From NCBI RefSeq assembly GCF_001667585.1, contig NZ_LZJZ01000100.1:1-57486 (forward strand): 57,486 nucleotides of DNA, in the 5' to 3' direction. Positions 41,010 through 49,704 of this stretch are shown here, piece by piece (within the stretch, counting starts at the first letter, position 1; the number at the start of each line of letters is the position of its first letter). Origin of the DNA: Mycobacterium sp. E2733 (lineage in GTDB: Bacteria; Actinomycetota; Actinomycetes; Mycobacteriales; Mycobacteriaceae). The notes below the pieces were generated by a model. The model ran no database searches and had not been told where the DNA came from. It saw only the letters and a program-made list of their open reading frames with translations. Made by a program: the position numbers and the translations under genes.

Positions 41010-42022
41010 GCTTTGTCGCCTCTCGATCGGTTCGCGTCCCGATCAACCGCCTGACCTCCAGCATCGCGCACGGATCGCTTCATGAGGGGCGTTCCGTCGG
41101 CTTCGCTGTCGAGTTTGCGCAAGATGAGACCTTCCCGTAATGCCCACGGGCAGATATCCACCGATTCGATCGACAGCGCTCGCATGCTCGCCTCCGCCAC
41201 CAGCGCACCCGCCACGATCTGTGGCGCCCGCTCGGCGCTCACCCCTTCCAGTTCTGCCCGGTCAGCGGTCGTCATCCTAGAGATGAAAGATATGAGTTGC
41301 CTGAGGCCGTTTGCTGTGAGCGTCCTCTTCGCCCGCGGTCCGGCCGCCGACGGCGCCGCACCGGTGAGCCGCGCCAGGGAACGGAACGTCTTGGACGTCG
41401 CCACCGCCAGGTCGGGTGCGCCGGCGTCGAGCATGGTCACGGCCGAATCGGCGAGCTCGGCGTCCAGCCAGTCCCGCAGCATGCCGACCCGGCGCCGGCC
41501 GGGCGGATCGTCGGGCAGCCACTCGCGGGTCAAGCGGCCGGCGCCCAGCGGGAGGGACAGGGCAACCTCGGGCTCCTCGTCGACGCCGCTGGACATTTCG
41601 AGCGAGCCGCCGCCGATGTCGAGGTTGATGATCCGCCCCGCGCTCCACCCGTACCACCGGCGTACGGCCAGGAACGTCAGCCGCGACTCGTCGACCCCGC
41701 TCAAAGCCTCCAGCTCGACGCCGGTTTCCTTGCGGACGCGGGTGAGCACGTCGTCGGAGTTCACCGCGTCACGTAGCGCGGACGTGGCGAAGGCCATCAG
41801 CTCGGCGCAGCCCGAGCTGTCCGCGATCTTGGAGAACTCGTCGATCGTGGAGATCAGTTTCTCGGCGCCGCGCTTGGTGATCTTGCCCGAGCTGTCGATC
41901 GACTCCGCGAGACGCAGCGTGGCCTTGGTCGAACTCATGGGCGTGGGATGCCCACCACGGTGCGCATCAACCACCAGGAGATGCACCGTGTTGCTGCCCA
42001 CATCGAGGACGCCCAATCGCAC
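41006..42022 (-). CDS. ppx1: Exopolyphosphatase Ppx1 (Ppx/GppA family)
   Basis: A 338-aa short Ppx/GppA-family phosphatase of the actin-like ATPase fold. The phosphate loops are LDVGSNTVHLLVVD and NLDIGGGSLEMSSG; the catalytic Glu is probably in the AFATSALRDA-VNSDD region. The M. tuberculosis homologue Rv0496 degrades short-chain polyphosphate and lacks the long C-terminal HD domain, as here. GTG 42022 matches that protein's start; TTG 42031 adds three residues. It is divergent from the Cys-rich gene, with a 128-bp gap. Confidence 0.9.
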   Translation of the reverse strand: MRLGVLDVGSNTVHLLVVDAHRGGHPTPMSSTKATLRLAESIDSSGKITKRGAEKLISTIDEFSKIADSSGCAELMAFATSALRDAVNSDDVLTRVRKETGVELEALSGVDESRLTFLAVRRWYGWSAGRIINLDIGGGSLEMSSGVDEEPEVALSLPLGAGRLTREWLPDDPPGRRRVGMLRDWLDAELADSAVTMLDAGAPDLAVATSKTFRSLARLTGAAPSAAGPRAKRTLTANGLRQLISFISRMTTADRAELEGVSAERAPQIVAGALVAEASMRALSIESVDICPWALREGLILRKLDSEADGTPLMKRSVRDAGGQAVDRDANRSRGDKA

Positions 42023-42150
42023 GGAAAACAACCTAGTCGGATATGGGTGGGTCTCGCGTTGCGGCCCGCTGTGGAGGTTGCCGAGCTGGCGCGGCCGGGC
42101 CCCGAGTGTCAGCGGGCCGAAGAGCCGGAATCGTCGTCTAACGTGGACGC

Positions 42151-42936
42151 GTGGCGAATTCCTATCCGGAGCCCGGGCACGAGGTCGAACTGGATTTCGC
42201 CCGTGAGTGGGTCGAGTTCTACGACCCCGACAATCCCGAGCACCTGATCGCGGCCGACCTCACCTGGCTGCTGTCGCGCTGGACATGTGTGTTCGGCACG
42301 CCCGCATGCCACGGCACGGTGGCCGGCCGCCCGGACGACGGATGCTGTTCGCACGGCGCGTTCCTATCCGACGACGACGACCGCGCCCGGCTCGACGACG
42401 CCGTGCAGCACCTGACCGACGAAGACTGGCAGTTCCGCGAAAAGGGCTTGGGCCGCAAGGGGTATCTGGAGCTCGACGAGCACGACGGGCAACCCCAGTA
42501 CCGCACCCGCAAACACAAGGACGCCTGCATCTTCTTGAACCGGCCCGGCTTTCCCGGCGGCGTCGGCTGCGCGCTGCACAGCAAGGCCCTCAAGCTGGGG
42601 GTCGCGCCACTGACCATGAAGCCCGACGTCTGCTGGCAGTTGCCCATCCGGCGCAGCCAGGAGTGGGTGACGCGGCCCGACGGCACCGAAATCCTCAAAA
42701 CCACTGTCACCGAATACGATCGGCGCGGGTGGGGCTCCGGGGGCGCCGACCTGCACTGGTATTGCACCGGCGACCCGGGCGCCCATGTCGGGGCCAAGGC
42801 GGTGTGGGAGAGCATGGCCGACGAGCTGACCGAGCTGCTCGGCGCCAAGGCCTACGCGGAACTGGCGGCGACGTGCAAGCGCCGCGGCAAGCTGGGACTC
42901 ATCGCGGTGCACCCGGCGACTCGCCTCGCCGAGTAG
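42151..42936 (+). CDS. Cysteine-rich conserved protein (Rv0495c-like)
   Basis: A 261-aa cytosolic protein with about nine Cys. They fall in TCVFGTPACHG, DGCCSHGAF, HKDACIFLN, VGCALHS and DVCWQLP, an arrangement like iron-sulfur or zinc-binding clusters of YkgJ/DUF3109-type proteins. No catalytic domain is recognisable. GTG 42151 (VANSYPEPG). Its last 38 bp overlap the 3' end of the convergent FadR-type gene. Confidence 0.78.
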   Translation: MANSYPEPGHEVELDFAREWVEFYDPDNPEHLIAADLTWLLSRWTCVFGTPACHGTVAGRPDDGCCSHGAFLSDDDDRARLDDAVQHLTDEDWQFREKGLGRKGYLELDEHDGQPQYRTRKHKDACIFLNRPGFPGGVGCALHSKALKLGVAPLTMKPDVCWQLPIRRSQEWVTRPDGTEILKTTVTEYDRRGWGSGGADLHWYCTGDPGAHVGAKAVWESMADELTELLGAKAYAELAATCKRRGKLGLIAVHPATRLAE

Positions 42937-43651
42937 CTTCAGTCCGGTTGTAGGACAAGACCATTCGCTGTGCGCTGGCGCGCAGGTACTCCTCGACCGC
43001 GGCGGCGGCCGCGGCCTCGTCGCCGGCCAGCACGGCGTCGGTGACGGCACCGAGGCCGGCCACCACGGGCGCGGCGTCGTCATACGCGGCGGTGAGGTCG
43101 TGCTCGCGGCCGCCGAAGGCGCGCTCGACCCACCGGTACAGCAACGCCAGCGCGCGGTTGCGGCTGTGATGGATGAGCACCCGGAAGTAGGCCAGGTCGG
43201 CGGCCTGGCGCGCCGCCGCGCTGTCGGCCTCGCGGACCGCGACCAACGCGGCGCGTAGGGCCTCGGCATCCTCGGGGCCGGCGCGCCGCGCGGCCGACCG
43301 CCCGATCAACGGGCCCAGGGCGGCCCGGATCTCGAAGAGCTCCACCAGAAACTCGGGCCCCAGCCTGCGAACCAGCGCCTCGACCACCGCGGGGTGGGTG
43401 AGCGCCTGCGGGTCGGCCACCACGTTGCCGCTGCCGTGCCGGGCCTCGATCAGCCCCATCTGCTGCAGCCGGGCCAGGCCCTGTCGCAGCGACGTGCGGT
43501 TGACACCGAGCTGTTCGGCCAGTTCGCGCTCGGGCGGTAAGGCCGAGCCCGGCGGAAAGGCACCGTCGAGGATGGCGTCGCTGATCGACGCGGCGATCTG
43601 TTCATCGACGCGTTGGCGGTCGGGCGGACGCAGCGGACTTGACTGGTTCAT
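42899..43651 (-). CDS. GntR/FadR-family transcriptional regulator (Rv0494-like)
   Basis: A 250-aa regulator. N-terminal winged HTH of the GntR type (ASISDAILDGAFPPGSALP, ERELAEQLGVNRTSLRQGL, GLIEARHGSGNVV) and an all-helical FCD effector domain that binds acyl or organic-acid ligands. Rv0494 is reported as a lipid-responsive FadR homologue. ATG 43651 overlaps a perfect dyad (43650-43664), a likely auto-operator, in the 42-bp divergent gap that also controls the next gene. Confidence 0.87.
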   Translation of the reverse strand: MNQSSPLRPPDRQRVDEQIAASISDAILDGAFPPGSALPPERELAEQLGVNRTSLRQGLARLQQMGLIEARHGSGNVVADPQALTHPAVVEALVRRLGPEFLVELFEIRAALGPLIGRSAARRAGPEDAEALRAALVAVREADSAAARQAADLAYFRVLIHHSRNRALALLYRWVERAFGGREHDLTAAYDDAAPVVAGLGAVTDAVLAGDEAAAAAAVEEYLRASAQRMVLSYNRTEATRRGESPGAPR

Positions 43652-43664
43652 TGGCTCAACCAAT
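43650..43664. promoter_or_regulatory. Probable operator of the FadR-type regulator
   Basis: ATTGG (43650-43654), spacer CTCAA, CCAAT (43660-43664) is a perfect 5-bp dyad that overlaps the regulator's start codon. The TTGGnnnnnCCAA pattern fits FadR-subfamily sites (TnGTnnnACnA type, relaxed). It lies in the 42-bp intergenic space, so it could repress both its own gene and the divergent three-gene unit. Confidence 0.6.
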
Positions 43665-43693
43665 ATAGTGGACGGACCCACGGGAGGTGAGCA

Positions 43694-44647
43694 ATGGACG
43701 GCGACATGCGATCGGCGGCGACCCCACGCTGGCGCGGTAAGCCCGGGCGCCTGGAAGTCTGGTATGCCACCCTGTCCGATCCGGTGACGCGCGCCGGGCT
43801 GTGGGTGCACTGCGAGACGGTGGCGCCGCTGGCCGGCGCCGATGCCTACGCGCACGGCTGGGCCACCTGGTTCGTCCCCGACGGGCCGCCCCGCACCGAG
43901 CGTTTCGGACCCGTGCCCACCCGGCCGGCGACCGGCCCCTGGTGGTTCGACGCCGAGGGCGTACGGGTGGGCGACGGACAGCTGAGCGGACGCGCCGGAT
44001 CGCTCGCCTGGGATCTGTCCTGGACGGACACCGGCGCACCGCTGTGGACGTTTCCGCGCGCGGCCTGGGAGCGCGAGCTCCTGCCGGGCGCCCAGGTCGT
44101 CCTGGCCCCCACCGCCGACTTCACCGGCTCACTGACCGTCAACGACGCCGCCGCGCGCATCGAGGGGTGGCGCGGCGGCGTCGCGCACATCTACGGGCAC
44201 GGCAACGCCAAACGCTGGGCATGGGTCCACGCCGACCTCGGCAACGGCGACGTTCTGGAGGCGGTCACCGCCGTCTCGCACAAGCCCGGCCTGAACAGGC
44301 TGGCCCCGACGGCGTTCGTTCGGTTTCGCATCGACGGAAAGGATTGGCCCGCAAGCCCTTTGCCGTCGCTGCGGATGCGGACGAGGCTCGGCCTGGACCA
44401 TTGGCAGCTGGAGGGACGCATCGGCGGTCGCCGGGTGCTCATCCGGATCGACCAGCCGGCCGACAGGTGCGTGAGCCTGCAATACACCGATCCCGACGGG
44501 GGCAAGGCGGTGTGCACCAACACCGAACGGGCCGACATCCACATCGAGATCGACGACCGGCACTGGTCGGTGCTGGGCACCGGGCATGCCGAAGTGGGCC
44601 TGCGCGGCCGCGCGGCGCCCGACGTCAACGAAAGGACTCCGACATGA
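43694..44647 (+). CDS. Conserved hypothetical protein (Rv0493c-like)
   Basis: A 317-aa protein, Trp-rich (WYATLSD, WATWFVPDG, GPWWFDAEG, WDLSWTD), with repeated short strands suggesting an all-beta lipocalin-like or tocopherol-cyclase-like fold. There is no signal peptide. ATG 43694 with GGGAGGTGA just upstream. It begins a tightly coupled set: its TGA overlaps the next ATG (ATGA), and that gene overlaps the GMC oxidoreductase the same way. It is divergently controlled by the FadR-type regulator. A role in oxidising or handling a lipid is inferred from this context only. Confidence 0.75.
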   Translation: MDGDMRSAATPRWRGKPGRLEVWYATLSDPVTRAGLWVHCETVAPLAGADAYAHGWATWFVPDGPPRTERFGPVPTRPATGPWWFDAEGVRVGDGQLSGRAGSLAWDLSWTDTGAPLWTFPRAAWERELLPGAQVVLAPTADFTGSLTVNDAAARIEGWRGGVAHIYGHGNAKRWAWVHADLGNGDVLEAVTAVSHKPGLNRLAPTAFVRFRIDGKDWPASPLPSLRMRTRLGLDHWQLEGRIGGRRVLIRIDQPADRCVSLQYTDPDGGKAVCTNTERADIHIEIDDRHWSVLGTGHAEVGLRGRAAPDVNERTPT

Positions 44648-44973
44648 GCTTTCTGTTCGACCCGCCACTGCTGTTCGCCTCCGGCGTGCTCATCGAGCGG
44701 CGACTGCCCGCCGACCGTCGCGATCTCGCCGAGGCCGCCACCCTGGGCGTCTTCTTCGGCGGGTCGTTCGGGCTGTACAACAACGTCCCCGGATTGGGAG
44801 TGTTGTGGCGGCCTTTCCGCGCCCGCAATGGCCGCGACTTCATGTGGAACAGCGGTGTTTTCGGTGTGAATACCGCCGAAGCGGACTGGCCTCTGCACGC
44901 CGCGGCCGGCGCCATCTTCACCACGTATCCGTTCTTCATCAAGATGGGCCGCCGGCTCGCGCGGGTGCTATGA
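44644..44973 (+). CDS. Small conserved membrane-associated protein (Rv0492A-like)
   Basis: A 109-aa protein with two hydrophobic stretches (LLFASGVLIE, LGVFFGGSFGLYNNVPGLGVLW) and a C-terminal one (AAAGAIFTTYPFFIKMG). Start ATG 44644 overlaps the upstream stop, and its own TGA overlaps the GMC gene, giving ATGA coupling at both ends. It may be a small membrane or assembly partner of the oxidoreductase. No known domain. Confidence 0.75.
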   Translation: MSFLFDPPLLFASGVLIERRLPADRRDLAEAATLGVFFGGSFGLYNNVPGLGVLWRPFRARNGRDFMWNSGVFGVNTAEADWPLHAAAGAIFTTYPFFIKMGRRLARVL

Positions 44974-46820
44974 GCCTGGTCGCGTCGTTTGGGAGCGCGC
45001 TGCTGCCCGACGAATACGGCGGCCCGACACCGCCCGAGCTGACCGATCGCGTCGAGCGCTACCTGCGGCAGCTGCCGACGACATCGCGGGTGGCCATGCG
45101 CGCCGGGATGCTCGCGCTGGCCGCGGCGAGCTACGTCACCACCGGCCGGTCACTCTCGCGGCTCGACCCCGACCGGCGCGAGCAGGTGCTGCGCCGGGTC
45201 GCCGCGCTCAGCCCGGACGCCGGCGCGGCCGTCGAGGCCATGAAGGCGGTCGTGCTCCTGGCCAACGGCGCGGAAACCTATGCGCCGGAACTACTCTCGC
45301 ATGCCGGGGAACAGGGGACGGCCCGGCCCGACGCGGCGTTGAACATCGCCTCCTCGGCCGAGAGCCGCTCCGTCATCGCCGCCGACGCGGTGATCGTGGG
45401 CTCCGGCGCGGGCGGTGCGATGGTGGCCCGCACCCTGGCGCGGGCCGGACTGGACGTCGTCGTCCTCGAGGAGGGACGCCGGTGGACGGTCGAGGAATTC
45501 CGCACCACCCATCCCATCGACCGCTACGCCGGGTTGTACCGCGGCGCCGGTGCCACCATCGCCCTGGGACGCCCGTCGGTGGTGCTGCCCATCGGCCGGG
45601 CGGTCGGCGGCACCACGGTGGTCAACTCCGGCACCTGCTACCGCCCCCCGGCGGCCGTGCAGCGGCGCTGGCGCGACGAGTTCGGGCTTGCCCTGGCCGA
45701 TTCGGACCGGCTGACCGGGCGCCTCGACGAGGTCGAGCGCACGCTGCGAGTCGCCCCGGTGCCGCTCGAGGTGATGGGCCGCAACGGGCGGCTGCTGCTG
45801 GATGCCGCCGCCACGCTGGGGTGGCGGGCGGCGCCCATTCCGCGCAACGCGCCCGGCTGTGAGGGCTGCTGCCAGTGCGCGATCGGCTGCCCCCGCAACG
45901 CCAAGTTCGGCGTGCACCTCAACGCGCTGCCGGAGGCGTGCGCCGCGGGCGCGCGGATCGTCTCCGAGGCCCGCGTCGAGCGGGTGTTGCACCGGCACGG
46001 TCGCGCCCGGGGCGTGCGGGCCCGCCGGCCCGACGGCACGGCGCTGGACGTCCTGGCCGACACGGTCATCGTGGCGGCCGGCGCCACCGAGACGCCAGGA
46101 CTGTTGCGGCGCAGTGGCATTGGCGTGCACCCGCGGCTCGGCCGCAACCTGGCGCTGCACCCGGCGACGATGCTCGCCGGGCGTTTCGACGACGACGTCG
46201 TCGCCTGGCACGGGGTGCTGCAAAGCGCCGCGGTCCACGAGCTTCACGAGTCGCACGGCGTGCTCATCGAAGCGACCTCGACCCCGCCGGGGATGGGTTC
46301 GATGGTGTTTCCCGGCTACGGCGCCGAGTTGCTCGGCTGGCTGGACACCGCACCCCGCGTCGCGACGTTCGGCGCCATGGTGGCCGATCGCGGTGTCGGC
46401 TCGGTGTCCTCGGTGCGCGGCGACACGCTGGTGCGCTACAACATCGATCGGGCCGACGTCGCCAAGCTCGTCGTGGCGATCGAGGCCATGGGCCGGCTGT
46501 TGTTCGCGGCGGGGGCGACCGAGGTGCTCACCGGTTTACCCGGCACGACGACGGTGACGTCGCTGCCCGCCCTGCAGGACGCCCTGCGCCGCAGCGACCC
46601 GAAGAGCTTGCACCTGGCCGCCTTTCACCCGACCGGTACGGCCGCCGCCGGTGTCGACGCTCAGCTCTGCCCCGTCGACGAGATCGGCCGGCTGCGCGGC
46701 GTGGACGGGGTATGGGTCGCCGACGCCTCGATCCTGCCGAGCTGCCCGGAAGTCAATCCCCAGGTGTCGATCATGGCGCTGGCGTTGGGCGTGGCCGACG
46801 AGGTTGTCGGCGCACGCTGA
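44970..46820 (+). CDS. GMC-family FAD oxidoreductase (Rv0492c-like)
   Basis: A 616-aa flavoenzyme. An N-terminal about 125-residue helical extension precedes the FAD Rossmann motif VIVGSGAGGAMVARTL, with the E of VVLEEGRRW. The GMC C-terminal block holds HPTGTAAAG and DASILPSCPEVNPQ. Members oxidise alcohols or sterols. Mid-protein it carries GCEGCCQCAIGCP, a cysteine cluster that could hold an Fe-S centre or metal. The substrate is unknown, perhaps a lipid alcohol given the FadR-type regulator. ATG 44970. Confidence 0.88.
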   Translation: MSLVASFGSALLPDEYGGPTPPELTDRVERYLRQLPTTSRVAMRAGMLALAAASYVTTGRSLSRLDPDRREQVLRRVAALSPDAGAAVEAMKAVVLLANGAETYAPELLSHAGEQGTARPDAALNIASSAESRSVIAADAVIVGSGAGGAMVARTLARAGLDVVVLEEGRRWTVEEFRTTHPIDRYAGLYRGAGATIALGRPSVVLPIGRAVGGTTVVNSGTCYRPPAAVQRRWRDEFGLALADSDRLTGRLDEVERTLRVAPVPLEVMGRNGRLLLDAAATLGWRAAPIPRNAPGCEGCCQCAIGCPRNAKFGVHLNALPEACAAGARIVSEARVERVLHRHGRARGVRARRPDGTALDVLADTVIVAAGATETPGLLRRSGIGVHPRLGRNLALHPATMLAGRFDDDVVAWHGVLQSAAVHELHESHGVLIEATSTPPGMGSMVFPGYGAELLGWLDTAPRVATFGAMVADRGVGSVSSVRGDTLVRYNIDRADVAKLVVAIEAMGRLLFAAGATEVLTGLPGTTTVTSLPALQDALRRSDPKSLHLAAFHPTGTAAAGVDAQLCPVDEIGRLRGVDGVWVADASILPSCPEVNPQVSIMALALGVADEVVGAR

Positions 46821-46835
46821 TCGATTGCTTGCGGG

Positions 46836-47519
46836 CTAGCCCTCGAGCTTGTAGCCCAGCCCGCGCACGGTCACCAGGTGCACCGGGTTGGCCGGGTCGG
46901 CTTCGATCTTGGACCGCAACCGCTTGACGTGGACGTCGAGCGTCTTGGTGTCGCCGACGTAGTCGGCGCCCCACACCCGGTCGATCAACTGTCCGCGCGT
47001 CAGCACCCGACCGCTGTTGCGCATCAGGTACTCCAGCAAGTCAAACTCCTTGAGCGGCAGGGTGATCGTGTCGCCGTTGACGGAGACGACGTGTCGCTCG
47101 ACGTCCATCCGTACCGGGCCGGACTCGAGCACACCGTCGCTGATTTCGGAGTCGTCGTCACCGCCGCGGCGGAGCACCGCGCGGATCCGGGCGATCAACT
47201 CGCGCGCCGAATATGGCTTGGTCACATAGTCATCGGCACCCAGCTCAAGCCCGACGACCTTGTCGATCTCGCTGTCCCGCGCGGTCACCATGATCACCGG
47301 CACGCTGGAACGAGCGCGCAGCTGCTTGCACACGTCGGTCCCCGACATGCCGGGCAGCATCAGATCGAGCAGGACGATGTCGGCGCCGCCACGGTCGAAC
47401 TCGGCCAGCGCGGCTTGTCCGTCGGTTACGACCGTGGCCTCGAAGCCCTCCTTACGCAGCAGGAACGCCAGCGGATCGGCCAGCGACTCCTCGTCTTCCA
47501 CGATCAGCACACTGGTCAT
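46836..47519 (-). CDS. regX3: Response regulator RegX3
   Basis: A 227-aa OmpR/PhoB-type response regulator. The receiver domain has the phospho-acceptor D52 (VLLDLMLPG), the acidic pair in IVEDEES, and the Lys in YVTKPYS. The C-terminal winged helix runs DLLEYLMRNSGRV to VRGLGYKLEG. With SenX3 it controls the phosphate-starvation response and ESX-5 in M. tuberculosis. ATG 47519. Only 49 bp separate it from senX3. Confidence 0.96.
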   Translation of the reverse strand: MTSVLIVEDEESLADPLAFLLRKEGFEATVVTDGQAALAEFDRGGADIVLLDLMLPGMSGTDVCKQLRARSSVPVIMVTARDSEIDKVVGLELGADDYVTKPYSARELIARIRAVLRRGGDDDSEISDGVLESGPVRMDVERHVVSVNGDTITLPLKEFDLLEYLMRNSGRVLTRGQLIDRVWGADYVGDTKTLDVHVKRLRSKIEADPANPVHLVTVRGLGYKLEG

Positions 47520-47568
47520 CTGCGCGATTCCTCCTCATCGCTACGCTCTGCATCGTCATACGCGCGGG

Positions 47569-48789
47569 TCATCGACTTAGTTCTTCCTCTCGTTGTGACC
47601 TGTTGGGCCGCACGTCGCGACCCTGCGGTTGCTCGGGTTGTTCGTCATTGTCCGTGTAGGCCGGAATCGACAGCGTGAACGTCGATCCGGTCCCCGGCTT
47701 GCTCCACACGCCGATGCTGCCGTTGTGGTTGGCCGCGACATGTTTGACGATGGCCAGGCCCAGCCCGCTGCCGCCAGTGGCGCGCGAGCGTGCCTTGTCC
47801 CCCCGGAAAAACCGCTCGAAGACTCGCTCCTGGTCTTCCAGCGCGATCCCGATGCCGCGGTCGGTGACGGCGATCTCGATGTTGTCGCCGCGGCGCCGGC
47901 GGCTGATCGAGACCGGCGAACCGGGTGGCGAATAGGCGATTGCGTTGGAAACCAGGTTGGCCAGCGCGGTGACCAAAAGCGTTTCGTCGCCCAACACCCG
48001 CAAGCCGCTGGGGGCATCGGTGCGAACCTCGATGTGTGCGTTGTCGGCGCCCACCTTGTGGCGTGAGATTGCTTCCGACACAACGGTATCCACGTCTACC
48101 TCGGTGACGTTGGGTAACCGCTCGGCGCCCTGCAGCCGGGACAGCTCGATCAGCTCGGCGACCATATCCCCCAGCCGGTTGGCTTCGACGAGCACCTTCT
48201 CGGCAAACCGGCGAACGGTCTCGGGGTCGTCGGCGGACGCCAGCAGGGCCTCGGCGAGCAGGGCCATGGCGCCAACCGGGGTCTTGAGCTCGTGACTGAC
48301 GTTGGCCACGAAGTCGCGCCTGGTCGCTTCCATGCGCGCATAGTCGGACTGGTCGTGCGCGAACACCACGGCGAACCGGCGGTCCTCTTCGCTGAGCAGC
48401 CGGGCCTGCCCGTGCACCGATAGCCCGGACCGGCCCGCCGCCCGTTTGGCCGGCCGCAGGTCGAATTCGACGTCGACCCCGCTCAGCGCCTGCTGGGCCG
48501 CCTCCCAGGCCTGGTCGTCGAGCTGCCGGTCGCGCACCAGGCCCAGTTCCCGGGCCCGATCGTTGAGGTAGACGACGTCGCGGTGGGAATCCACCACCGC
48601 GACTCCCAGCGGCATCAGCGCGACGATGCGTTGCAGCATCTGCGCGACGGTGATCCCGGTCCATTCGGTGCTAACGCGTTGCCGGCGCCGGACCACTTTC
48701 GGCGACAGCCGCGTCCCGGCTGCCACCCCTATGGCCAGCCCCAGGACGGACAAGACCCCGGCCAGCAACAGCGCCGAGAACACAGTCAC
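47569..48789 (-). CDS. senX3: Sensor histidine kinase SenX3
   Basis: A 406-aa phosphate-responsive kinase. Two N-terminal hydrophobic segments (ALLLAGVLSVLGLAIGVAAG), an atypical PAS region, the H-box VANVSHELKTPVGAM with phospho-accepting H166, then N (LANLVSNAIAYSP), G1 (VTDRGIGI) and G2 (GSGLGLAIVKH) boxes. GTG 48789 (VTVFSALLLAG) as in M. tuberculosis. It precedes regX3 on the same strand. Confidence 0.96.
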   Translation of the reverse strand: MTVFSALLLAGVLSVLGLAIGVAAGTRLSPKVVRRRQRVSTEWTGITVAQMLQRIVALMPLGVAVVDSHRDVVYLNDRARELGLVRDRQLDDQAWEAAQQALSGVDVEFDLRPAKRAAGRSGLSVHGQARLLSEEDRRFAVVFAHDQSDYARMEATRRDFVANVSHELKTPVGAMALLAEALLASADDPETVRRFAEKVLVEANRLGDMVAELIELSRLQGAERLPNVTEVDVDTVVSEAISRHKVGADNAHIEVRTDAPSGLRVLGDETLLVTALANLVSNAIAYSPPGSPVSISRRRRGDNIEIAVTDRGIGIALEDQERVFERFFRGDKARSRATGGSGLGLAIVKHVAANHNGSIGVWSKPGTGSTFTLSIPAYTDNDEQPEQPQGRDVRPNRSQREEELSR

Positions 48790-48941
48790 ATAGCAAATCC
48801 TACAAATCTTCCTGAACGCCGCCCTAGCGGAACGAGGCCAAAATCGGACAAGTCACACTTTGCGCTTCAGGTGTTCCACTCCCGTTAACGCGATGTTCGG
48901 CAAATGGGCCTTTGAAACTCGCAATGACGCCGCGGCCGGCT

Positions 48942-49691
48942 TTATCCGCGCCCCTGGCTGGCAACCGCCGCGGCACCCGCGGCCGCGGCCTCCGGGTCCA
49001 GGTAGGTGCCGCCCGGCACCACCGGCCGCAGGTCGGCGTCCAGCTCGTAGCGCAGCGGGACCCCGGTCGGGATGTTCAGCCCGACGACGTCGTCGTCGGA
49101 CATCCGGTCGAGGTACTTGACCAGGGCGCGCAGCGAGTTGCCGTGCGCGACGATCAGCACCGTTTTGCCGCTGCGCAGGTCAGGGACGATCACGTCGGTG
49201 AAGTACGGCAGAAACCGGACCACCACGTCAGCCAGGCACTCGGTCAACGGTCCGCCGCCGATGTTGGCGTACCGGGGGTCGGTGTCCTGGCTGAACTGGC
49301 TGCCCCTCTCGATCGGCGGGGGCGGCGTGTCGTAGCTGCGCCGCCAGGCCATGAACTGCTCGTCGCCGTAGCGGGCCTTGGTCTCGGCCTTGTCCAGGCC
49401 CTGCAGCGCCCCGTAGTGCCGTTCGTTGAGCCGCCAGCTGCGCCGCACCGGGATCCACAGCCGGTCGACGGCGTCCAGCGTCAGGTGCGCGGTGGTGATC
49501 GCGCGGCGCAGCAGCGAGGTGTAGAGGACGTCGGGCAACAGCTTCTGCTCGGCCAGCAGCTCGCCGCTGCGCACCGCCTCGGCCCGGCCCTTTTCGGTCA
49601 GCCCGACGTCCACCCAACCGGTGAACAGGTTCAGGGCGTTCCAGTCGCTCTCGCCGTGGCGGAGCAGCACCAGCGTGGCAGTGTCTCCCAT
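48942..49691 (-). CDS. gpm1: 2,3-bisphosphoglycerate-dependent phosphoglycerate mutase
   Basis: A 249-aa glycolytic enzyme interconverting 3- and 2-phosphoglycerate. The phosphohistidine motif is LRHGESDWN (H12), with RRSWRLNERHYGALQG and VAHGNSLRALVKYL providing the catalytic Glu and second His. Length equals Rv0489 Gpm1. ATG 49691 (MGDTATLVLL). It lies upstream of senX3 with a 152-bp gap that should include the senX3 promoter. Confidence 0.96.
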   Translation of the reverse strand: MGDTATLVLLRHGESDWNALNLFTGWVDVGLTEKGRAEAVRSGELLAEQKLLPDVLYTSLLRRAITTAHLTLDAVDRLWIPVRRSWRLNERHYGALQGLDKAETKARYGDEQFMAWRRSYDTPPPPIERGSQFSQDTDPRYANIGGGPLTECLADVVVRFLPYFTDVIVPDLRSGKTVLIVAHGNSLRALVKYLDRMSDDDVVGLNIPTGVPLRYELDADLRPVVPGGTYLDPEAAAAGAAAVASQGRG

Positions 49692-49704
49692 GCCGGCAAG
49701 TCTC

